A stretch of DNA of 19,395 bases from RGIG426 sp045640165 (GTDB lineage: Bacteria; Bacillota; Clostridia; Oscillospirales; Acutalibacteraceae): the NCBI GenBank assembly GCA_045640165.1, contig JAZUEK010000050.1, positions 1 to 19,395 on the forward strand, given 5' to 3'. Positions within the stretch are counted from its first letter, which is position 1. Each line of letters opens with the position of its first letter. Both the position numbers and the translations under genes were made by a program. Shown piece by piece: positions 1 to 5,900 of the stretch. The notes beneath the pieces are model-generated. The model was not told where the DNA came from. It ran no database searches and saw only the letters and a program-made list of their open reading frames with translations.

Positions 1-264
1 ATCCGCCGCAACGCGAAAAAGTGCGGTATGAATCTGTCCGAATATCTCCGCACGCTCGGCACCAACGCCGTTGTAAAAGAAGCGCCGAGCGAGGAGTTGA
101 TGCTCGCCTATCGGAAAGTCATCGCTCTTTCGGACAGTATCGACTGGAATTCTCCGTATGCGCACATTGCGGACGAGCTGGAAGAAATCGGCAAGTTGCT
201 TTTGAAAGCGTATCACGGAAAGGAGGATGCCGATGGCAGTCACGAAGATTTGGGCCATTCATGA
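1..264 (+). CDS. MobC-like relaxosome accessory protein, C-terminal part (5' end outside window)
   Basis: The frame is open from base 1 and ends with TGA at 262-264, so only the last 87 residues are visible. The first residues (IRRNAKKCGMNLSEYLRTLG) match the end of the ribbon-helix-helix-like region of MobC/relaxosome accessory proteins, where an AKK-G-S-SEYLR pattern is typical. Such proteins bind oriT and help the relaxase nick DNA; this role is family knowledge. The internal ATG at 28 has no good ribosome binding site and falls inside the conserved stretch, so I treat it as internal. The relaxase gene starts inside the last 32 bases of this gene, which implies translational coupling and supports the assignment. 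The identification rests on a short segment plus context. Confidence 0.7.
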   Translation: MRRNAKKCGMNLSEYLRTLGTNAVVKEAPSEELMLAYRKVIALSDSIDWNSPYAHIADELEEIGKLLLKAYHGKEDADGSHEDLGHS

Positions 265-1678
265 CAGCGTGGCTCGTGTCGTGGATTACTGTCAAAACCC
301 GGACAAAACCAAACTGTCGGATTTGGAACAAGTGCTTGTTTACGCTACCGACAAAACCAAACCCGCCGATGAAAACGAGACGAGTTATGCCGTGACCGCC
401 ATCAACTGTAAAGCAGAAACCGCCGCCAAAGAGATGGCGGCGGTACAAAAACGATTCGGCAAAACCGGCGGCAACGTCGCCTACCACGCCTACCAATCGT
501 TTAAGCCCGGCGAAGTGTCGGCAGAAGACTGTCACCGTATCGGTGTGGAAACGGCAAAGCAGGTGTGGGGTGACAACTATCAAGTATTAGTCGCCACACA
601 CTTTAACACGGGAACCTATCACAACCATTTCGTTATCAACTCGGTCGGGATGTGGGACGGACGAAAGCTCGAAGCCAAATACAAAACCTACTATGATCTC
701 CGCAACACCTCCGACCGCATCTGCGAGAAATACAAGCTGACGGTGTTACAAGATCCGCAACGGCACAAAACACCACGCTCCATTTACTTTGCGGAAAAGA
801 ACGGTGAACCCACGCGGTACAACTTGATGCGGGAAGCGCTCGACAAGGCCATCTCGCTTTCCGGTTGCCATAACGATCTGTGTGCGGTTCTCCGCAAACT
901 CGGGTATGAGCTGTCGGTCGATGTAAATCGAAAATATCCAACCATCCGCCCGATCCATTCCAAAAAGCCCACACGCCTCTATCGGCTCGGCTCGGCGTAT
1001 GAGCCGGAAGCCATCCGCGAGCGACTCTTGCAAAACCAATGGGACCCCGAAGTACAACGGCAGTATTACGAGTTTATGGGAGCGTATACGCGCAACATCT
1101 ACCGTGCACCGCCGACCGAAGAATATTACCGTCGGCGCGAGTTTTACAAGACGGCACCGACCGTTGTCGGGTATGTATCGCTCTTTCGGTGTATCGCGAT
1201 TGTGCTCGGCATCGAACCGTTTCCGAAAACGCAACAGTTCCAAAAACCGCTATCGCCGGAATGTCGAGAAGCGTGTCGCAAACTCGACCGCTATACCGCC
1301 GAACTCACCTTGGTAGCAAGCGAGCATTTGGACACGCCGAAAGACATCCAAAAGTATCTTGAAAAGGTCAACGGAGAAATCGACCGTATTTCTGCCGCAC
1401 GGAACAAAATCCGCAACAAACAAAAATACTGTACCGAACCCGCGAAAAAGGAACAGCTCAAACACGATTGCACGGCATGCACAGAAGCGCTTGCTGCCTT
1501 GCGCAAAAAGCGCACTATCGCGAACAACATTCTCGAAGACAATCCAAAGATCCGAGAACTGTTAAAAAGCGAATACGCTGCACGAACACAAACCGATCCG
1601 TATTTGTCCGAAAAGGAAAAACGAGCCGCCACAGACCCGCACACACTCACAAAAACACACAACACATGGGAACGCTGA
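233..1678 (+). CDS. Relaxase/mobilisation nuclease (TnpZ/MobA-like, PF03432 type)
   Basis: A 481-residue relaxase that would nick oriT and bind covalently to the transferred strand during conjugative mobilisation. The N-terminus has the signature of this group: Tyr19 in VVDYCQNPDKT is the likely nucleophile, and the metal-binding three-histidine motif lies in THFNTGTYHNHFVIN (His123, His130, His132). The C-terminal third is Lys/Glu-rich and likely helical. I prefer ATG 233 over the in-frame ATG 227, because the GGAAAGGAGG site ends at 226: it abuts 227 but lies 6 bases before 233, and family members start MAVTKIW. It overlaps the MobC-like gene upstream and is followed 22 bases later by the ParB-like gene. 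No type IV secretion genes are visible, so it probably depends on a helper element. The nuclease role is secure; the exact MOB class is inferred. Confidence 0.93.
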   Translation: MAVTKIWAIHDSVARVVDYCQNPDKTKLSDLEQVLVYATDKTKPADENETSYAVTAINCKAETAAKEMAAVQKRFGKTGGNVAYHAYQSFKPGEVSAEDCHRIGVETAKQVWGDNYQVLVATHFNTGTYHNHFVINSVGMWDGRKLEAKYKTYYDLRNTSDRICEKYKLTVLQDPQRHKTPRSIYFAEKNGEPTRYNLMREALDKAISLSGCHNDLCAVLRKLGYELSVDVNRKYPTIRPIHSKKPTRLYRLGSAYEPEAIRERLLQNQWDPEVQRQYYEFMGAYTRNIYRAPPTEEYYRRREFYKTAPTVVGYVSLFRCIAIVLGIEPFPKTQQFQKPLSPECREACRKLDRYTAELTLVASEHLDTPKDIQKYLEKVNGEIDRISAARNKIRNKQKYCTEPAKKEQLKHDCTACTEALAALRKKRTIANNILEDNPKIRELLKSEYAARTQTDPYLSEKEKRAATDPHTLTKTHNTWER

Positions 1679-1700
1679 ACACAGCAGAAAGGAAATTATC

Positions 1701-2573
1701 ATGAATCAAATCAAACAAAAGACATCGGGATTTAACATCTACGATGAAATCCCCCTTACCGAACTTGTGCCGTTCAAAAATCACCCGTACAAGGTGAAAG
1801 ACGATGCCGAGATGGACGCTCTCAAAAAGAGCATCGAAGAATCGGGTGTCCTCGTGCCGGCGGTCGCACGCTACAATCCGCACGGTGACGGGTACGAGCT
1901 GATTGCCGGCCATCGCCGCTTTGCCGCGTGCCGAGCGCTCGGTTTCGAAAAGATGCCGGTCATCGTTTTCGACGGTCTCACCGATGAGGAAGCCGTCATT
2001 ATGATGGTGGACTCAAACCTCCAACGCGAACACGTCCTCCCCTCTGAAAAAGCCTTCGCGTACAAGATGAAAATGGACGCAATGAAACATCAAGGCACTT
2101 CGCGCCAAGTTGGCACGAAGTCCCGCACCGACGATGAACTTGCCCAAAACGCCGAAGACAGCGCCCGGCAAATTCAGCGCTACATCCGCTTGACGTATCT
2201 CGTCCCCGAGCTGCTCGACTGGATGGACGAGGGGAAAATGGCCTTTTCCGTCGGCGTAGAATTGTCGTTTTTGGATAAGCAGGCGCAATACGATGTCGTG
2301 GATATTTGCGAACAGCACGACTGCACACCGTCCTACTCGCAAAGCTGGCACTTGCATAAAGCGATGACCGACGGCACGATCGATCGAGAACTTATCGCAA
2401 AAACCCTCTCCGCCGAAAAACCGAATCAACGGGAAACGCTGAAAATCCCGATGGATAAACTGCGCAACCGGTTGCCGAAAAATCTTTCGGTGAAAGAGCA
2501 AGAGGACTTTGTGCTTAAAGCTGTTGATCATTACAAAAAATACCTCGTCCGAAGCCGCGACCGAGAACGATAA
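1701..2573 (+). CDS. ParB/Spo0J-family DNA-binding protein of the mobile element (TnpY-like position)
   Basis: The 290-residue product has a ParB N-terminal domain. Residues 17-90 carry the ParB fold with the GHRRFAACRALG box at 70-81, which in the family contributes to CTP binding, and NLQREHVLPSEKA at 106-118 leads into a helix-turn-helix region at about 140-200. No ParA partner is seen beside it, so it may be a nucleoid-like or regulatory factor of the element rather than half of a segregation system. ParB-like proteins are found between relaxase and recombinase in Tn4451-type elements (family knowledge). The start has an AAAGGAA site 7 bases upstream. The stop overlaps the strong AAGGAGG of the next gene, so the two are probably translated from one message. 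Confidence 0.9.
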   Translation: MNQIKQKTSGFNIYDEIPLTELVPFKNHPYKVKDDAEMDALKKSIEESGVLVPAVARYNPHGDGYELIAGHRRFAACRALGFEKMPVIVFDGLTDEEAVIMMVDSNLQREHVLPSEKAFAYKMKMDAMKHQGTSRQVGTKSRTDDELAQNAEDSARQIQRYIRLTYLVPELLDWMDEGKMAFSVGVELSFLDKQAQYDVVDICEQHDCTPSYSQSWHLHKAMTDGTIDRELIAKTLSAEKPNQRETLKIPMDKLRNRLPKNLSVKEQEDFVLKAVDHYKKYLVRSRDRER

Positions 2574-2585
2574 GGAGGAATAGGT

Positions 2586-2858
2586 ATGGCTCAAAAAATA
2601 GATTTCAAAGACATGCCGTTTATCATCTGCGGACCCGGACGTGTTCCTGATAACGACGAAATCAACTTATCGAATTGCGTTGCCTTGCCAGACGGCGTAA
2701 CAAACGGATTGCCCGCCCGTGTGCTTTCTACGAACAATTCGTTTTCTATGAAAATCGGAGGCACGACATTTGATGTCACCACGCACTTTAATGTGGACGG
2801 CAGACAAAATGTGTTGCAACAGTTTCAGGATTTGATTTTGTCAAAGAATCTTGTATGA
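2586..2858 (+). CDS. tnpW: TnpW-family small transposon-encoded protein
   Basis: A 90-residue protein. Its C-terminal half (SMKIGGTTFDVTTHFNVDG, followed by a short helix at about 74-88) matches the small conserved TnpW family carried by Tn4451-like mobilisable elements, where it lies next to the recombinase gene. The biochemical function is unknown to me; an accessory role in excision or DNA binding is only a guess. AAGGAGG at 2572-2578 stands 7 bases before the ATG. The first 45 residues are not recognisable. The gene sits between the ParB-like and recombinase genes, with 79 bases to the latter. Confidence 0.8.
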   Translation: MAQKIDFKDMPFIICGPGRVPDNDEINLSNCVALPDGVTNGLPARVLSTNNSFSMKIGGTTFDVTTHFNVDGRQNVLQQFQDLILSKNLV

Positions 2859-2937
2859 CCGCACATTTGAAAATAGACACCGAGCGCAGTAAACTAACCT
2901 TGCTTTTGCTACGCCCGGTTGTCGGAAAGGAGATTGT

Positions 2938-4632
2938 ATGATGACAACAGCAACCAATAACGGGCAACCCGAAAAAATAACCGCCCTATACTGCCGCCTC
3001 AGTCAAGATGATGGGCGCGAGGGTGAATCAAACTCTATCTCGAACCAAAAGGAAATCCTAACAGCATACGCCAAAAAGAACGGATGCCTTCATCCCGAAT
3101 TCTTTGTGGACGACGGCATTTCCGGCACTACCTTTGATCGACCGGATTTCAAACGAATGCAAGAAATGGCAGAAGCAGGACAAATCTCCACAATTATTGT
3201 GAAAGATTTATCCCGCTTCGGACGAAACTATCTTGAGGTTGGTAAATACCTTGAAATTCAATATCCTACGCTTGGCATTCGCTTTATTGCCATTCAAGAA
3301 AATGTTGATACTTTCAAAGATACCGGCACAGAACTTATGCCGTTCTCCAACATTTTTAATGAATGGTATGCGGCACAGACATCTAAAAAGATTCGTACCG
3401 TCTTGCAGTCAAAAGCCAACCGAGGAGAACGTATTTCTACTTCTGTTCCATATGGATATCTGCAATCTCCCGAAAACCCAAAACAATGGGTTGTTGATCC
3501 GGTTGCCGCAGAAGTTGTACGCCATATTTATGCGTTGTGTATCGGCGGAAAAGGACCTATGCAAATAGCAAACCAATTAGAAGAAGAACGTATTTTGATT
3601 CCAACGGCCTATTTCCAATCTATCGGCAAGAAGACACGTTGCAAGACCTATGCGGATCCCTATCGGTGGAACCCGAACTCCGTCGTTAACATTCTCGAAA
3701 ACAGACAGTACACCGGATGTACGGTTAATTTCCAAACAACGACGGTTAGCTACAAAGTTCACAAAACCGTATATAAGCCGAAAGAGGAATGGCAAATTAT
3801 CCCTAACACGCAAGAACCTATTATCTCGGAAGAAGTTTGGCTTCGTGTTCAGGAAATCCGAGAAAATCGGGTTCGCTATACTGCCACCGGCAGGATCGGA
3901 ATGTTTTCCGGATTGGCATATTGTGCAGACTGTGGATCGAAGCTTTCCTTTTGTGCCGCAAAAAGTTTGAAGCCGAACCAAGAACATTACCGTTGTTCAA
4001 ATTACAAGAGCAATCGCGGTGAATGTCAAGCGCATTACATTCGAGAATTTTCGCTTCAAAAAATTGTTCTGAAAGCAATACAGGATTTGGCTGCGTTTGT
4101 TCAAGAGTTCGAGCCGGTATTTTTGTATCTGATGGATCAAAAAAGTAATAAGGAACAAAAACAAGAAATGGTAAAATTGGAACAGACGGTAAAAAGCGGA
4201 AAGAAACGCATGGATGAAATTGACCTTGTCATTTCTCACCTGTATGAGGACAACATCACCGGAAAGATTTCCGATGAACGGTATATGAAGATGTCCGAAA
4301 ACTATGAATCGGAGCAATCCGTGCTGGCTGAACAAATTGAAAAGTGTGAAGCAAATCTTATCGAAATGAAGAAAAAGACAACAGATTTACGGCTTCTCCT
4401 GCAAACACTCCGGGAATACACCGATATTACCGAACTGAATCGTGACCTTGTTAATCGCCTCATTCAACGGATTGAAGTCCATAACAACGATAAGAGCAGC
4501 GGTCACTGTCATGTGCAGGTGGATATCTATTTCACTGGTGCAGGACTTGTAGACATTCCAACCGAACAGGAAATTCTGCGGCTTATGAATGAAATTCGAA
4601 ATAACGAAACCGTTACGAAATCCGCACAGTAA
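2938..4632 (+). CDS. Large serine recombinase (TnpX/resolvase family) of the mobilisable element
   Basis: A 564-residue large serine recombinase, expected to excise and insert the element through a covalent phosphoserine link. The N-terminal resolvase domain shows YCRLSQDD with the candidate nucleophile Ser22, DDGISGTTFDRPDF (58-71) and the catalytic-arginine motif DLSRFGRN (90-97). The recombinase domain follows (about 165-290). Next comes a zinc ribbon beginning CADC at 329-332, with a second Cys pair near 355-365. A coiled coil (about 395-480) and a C-terminal segment of DUF4368 type complete it. The length is normal for the TnpX group. The start has GGAAAGGAG 5 bases upstream; ATG 2941 is equally possible. 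Base composition is visibly more AT-rich than in the mob genes and much more than in the flanking chromosome, suggesting modular origin. It is the last gene of the element, so the right attachment site should lie just downstream. Confidence 0.95.
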   Translation: MMTTATNNGQPEKITALYCRLSQDDGREGESNSISNQKEILTAYAKKNGCLHPEFFVDDGISGTTFDRPDFKRMQEMAEAGQISTIIVKDLSRFGRNYLEVGKYLEIQYPTLGIRFIAIQENVDTFKDTGTELMPFSNIFNEWYAAQTSKKIRTVLQSKANRGERISTSVPYGYLQSPENPKQWVVDPVAAEVVRHIYALCIGGKGPMQIANQLEEERILIPTAYFQSIGKKTRCKTYADPYRWNPNSVVNILENRQYTGCTVNFQTTTVSYKVHKTVYKPKEEWQIIPNTQEPIISEEVWLRVQEIRENRVRYTATGRIGMFSGLAYCADCGSKLSFCAAKSLKPNQEHYRCSNYKSNRGECQAHYIREFSLQKIVLKAIQDLAAFVQEFEPVFLYLMDQKSNKEQKQEMVKLEQTVKSGKKRMDEIDLVISHLYEDNITGKISDERYMKMSENYESEQSVLAEQIEKCEANLIEMKKKTTDLRLLLQTLREYTDITELNRDLVNRLIQRIEVHNNDKSSGHCHVQVDIYFTGAGLVDIPTEQEILRLMNEIRNNETVTKSAQ

Positions 4633-4785
4633 AGTCAAAAATCATTTCTGCTACAGAACCACTCAATAATTAGAAAAAAGAAATGGAGTAGTCCAAAAAT
4701 GGACTACTCCATCACTAACCCCAAAAACTTCCTTACCACGCCTTGGCGTTATCCTCTCCGCTTTTATTTTACCCACGGCAACATT
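4633..4785. other. Presumed right end of the mobilisable element and junction with the chromosome
   Basis: There is no gene here. Elements of this class end shortly after the recombinase gene, so attR should lie within this stretch, probably before the repeat that begins at 4786, since that repeat also occurs elsewhere in the host part of the window. The crossover dinucleotide cannot be fixed without the left end or an empty site. The stretch also contains the 13-bp hairpin at 4683-4712. Confidence 0.4.
4683..4712 (-). terminator. 13-bp perfect hairpin, terminator-like on the - strand
   Basis: Arms 4683-4695 and 4700-4712 are perfectly complementary around an AAAA loop. Read on the - strand, the stem is followed by TTCTTTTTTCTAAT, as in an intrinsic terminator. 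On the + strand there is no U-tract after the stem. No - strand gene ends here, so its client is unknown; it may insulate the element end, or be a remnant of the integration site. Confidence 0.55.
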
Positions 4786-4860
4786 GTAGGGGCAATTCAC
4801 GAATCGCCCCCATGCAGTCGGTGCAAAAAATAAGAAGGGGCATTCGTGAATGCCCCCTAC
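4786..4860. repeat. REP-like palindromic repeat pair (75 bp, inverted units)
   Basis: Two short units lie head to head. Unit one, at 4786-4811, reads GTAGGGGCAATTCACGAATC and ends in a C-run; unit two, at 4837-4860, ends ATTCGTGAATGCCCCCTAC. The outer 19 bases match as an inverted repeat at 17 of 19 positions, and each unit also forms its own hairpin around the ATTCACGAAT or ATTCGTGAAT core. A third copy lies at 10974-11000. No protein is encoded; open frames through it are by-products. Confidence 0.75.
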
Positions 4861-4883
4861 GAAATCATTTGAATTTTCATCTC

Positions 4884-5010
4884 GGCCCCCTCTGACGAGG
4901 GGCTGTCGAGCAATAGCGAGACTGAGGGAGAGAAAAATCAAAACTTTCATCAAACTTCGTCTCCCTCCGTCACGGCTTACGCCGTGCCACCTCCCTCGTC
5001 AGAGGGAGGC
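4884..5010. repeat. MITE-like intergenic repeat with terminal inverted repeats (about 125 bp)
   Basis: The left end has CCCTCTGACGAGGG (within 4886-4902) and the right end has CCCTCGTCAGAGGG (within 4990-5009), its exact reverse complement. A smaller hairpin, CACGGC-ttac-GCCGTG, lies inside at 4971-4986. There is no open frame with a ribosome binding site. From memory, similar palindromic repeats are widespread between genes of gut Clostridia; that is recollection, not a search. It ends about 25 bases before the sirtuin promoter. Confidence 0.65.
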
Positions 5011-5034
5011 AAGAGGTCAATCACCTTGCATCTC

Positions 5035-5063
5035 TTGCCAACTCCCTCTTTTTATGCTATACT
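5035..5063 (+). promoter_or_regulatory. Sigma-A-type promoter of the sirtuin gene
   Basis: TTGCCA (5035-5040), a 17-base spacer and TATACT (5058-5063), with an extended -10 TG at 5055-5056. The expected transcription start leaves a leader of about 15 bases holding only the ribosome binding site. Confidence 0.75.
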
Positions 5064-5083
5064 AATCGGGAGAGGTGACTGCA

Positions 5084-5830
5084 ATGGATACCGAAAAAAT
5101 CGCGGCGTTTGCCGCGCTGTTACAAAATGCAAAATCCGCCGTCTTTTTCGGCGGCGCCGGGGTCTCCACCGAAAGCGGACTCAAAGACTACCGCAGTGAG
5201 GACGGCTTATACAACGTCACAAACAAATACGGCGTGTCCCCCGAAACGATTTTGTCCCGTTCGTTTTTTCTGCAAAACCCCGACACGTTTTACAAATTCT
5301 ATCACGAATACTTTTTAAGCCAAACCGCTCTTCCCAACGTCGCGCACAAAACGCTCGCCAAATGGGAGCAAGAGGGACGCCTCTCCGCCATCGTCACCCA
5401 AAATATCGACGGACTGCACCAAGCAGCAGGCTCGAAAACCGTCTTCGAACTCCACGGCACGGTCTATCGCCATCACTGTGACCGTTGCGGCAAAGACTTC
5501 CCCACCGAACAGGTCAAAGCGCTCGACGGCGGCGTTCCCCATTGCGACTGCGGCGGTCTTGTTCACCCGAACGTCGTGCTGTATGAAGAGGGGCTCGACC
5601 AAACCACCGTTATGGGCGCGGTAGAGGCGATTGAACGCGCCGACCTGCTCATCATCGGCGGCACGTCGCTCGCCGTGTATCCGGCGGCATCGTTTCTCCG
5701 CTACTACGGCGGACGAGACATCGTGCTCATCAACAAAGGCGAAACGCCCTACGATACGCGCGCATCGCTCGTCTTCCGCGACAGCATCGGCGCGGTGCTT
5801 TCCGCCGCGGACGAAGCCATGCGAAAATAA
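5084..5830 (+). CDS. cobB: NAD-dependent protein deacylase, sirtuin (SIR2/CobB family)
   Basis: A 248-residue cytoplasmic sirtuin that removes acyl groups from lysines using NAD+, giving nicotinamide and O-acyl-ADP-ribose. The Rossmann NAD site is GGAGVSTESG (23-32). TQNIDGLHQ and FELHG carry the conserved Asn-Ile-Asp and the catalytic His. A four-Cys zinc site (CDRC, then CDC) is intact. Departures from textbook sirtuins are GLKDYRS instead of GIPDFRS and NVVLYEEGL instead of a VVxFGE motif; as I recall, YEEGL is normal in the Firmicute branch. I chose ATG 5084 because GGGAGAGG ends 8 bases upstream; the in-frame GTG at 5075 overlaps that site. The HerA-like ATPase gene follows after 70 bases from its own promoter. 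Single-domain size and the zinc site argue for a housekeeping deacylase. Confidence 0.93.
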   Translation: MDTEKIAAFAALLQNAKSAVFFGGAGVSTESGLKDYRSEDGLYNVTNKYGVSPETILSRSFFLQNPDTFYKFYHEYFLSQTALPNVAHKTLAKWEQEGRLSAIVTQNIDGLHQAAGSKTVFELHGTVYRHHCDRCGKDFPTEQVKALDGGVPHCDCGGLVHPNVVLYEEGLDQTTVMGAVEAIERADLLIIGGTSLAVYPAASFLRYYGGRDIVLINKGETPYDTRASLVFRDSIGAVLSAADEAMRK

Positions 5831-5831
5831 G

Positions 5832-5860
5832 TTGCAAAATTCTCCACTTTATTGTATACT
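5832..5860 (+). promoter_or_regulatory. Sigma-A-type promoter of the HerA-like gene
   Basis: TTGCAA (5832-5837), a 17-base spacer and TATACT (5855-5860). It begins one base after the sirtuin stop codon, and no terminator separates the two genes, so read-through from the sirtuin promoter is also possible. Confidence 0.7.
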
Positions 5861-5900
5861 GAGTGCATACCTTTAATATAAGAAAGGCGAGGAAAAAACA

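Noticed and set aside
21..395. 124-codon + strand frame overlapping the MobC-like and relaxase genes
   Set aside because: It is out of frame with two genes that have clear family motifs and a shared translational overlap.
4663..5065. Short frames on both strands across the intergenic repeats
   Set aside because: They translate palindromic repeats, lack ribosome binding sites and show no family similarity.
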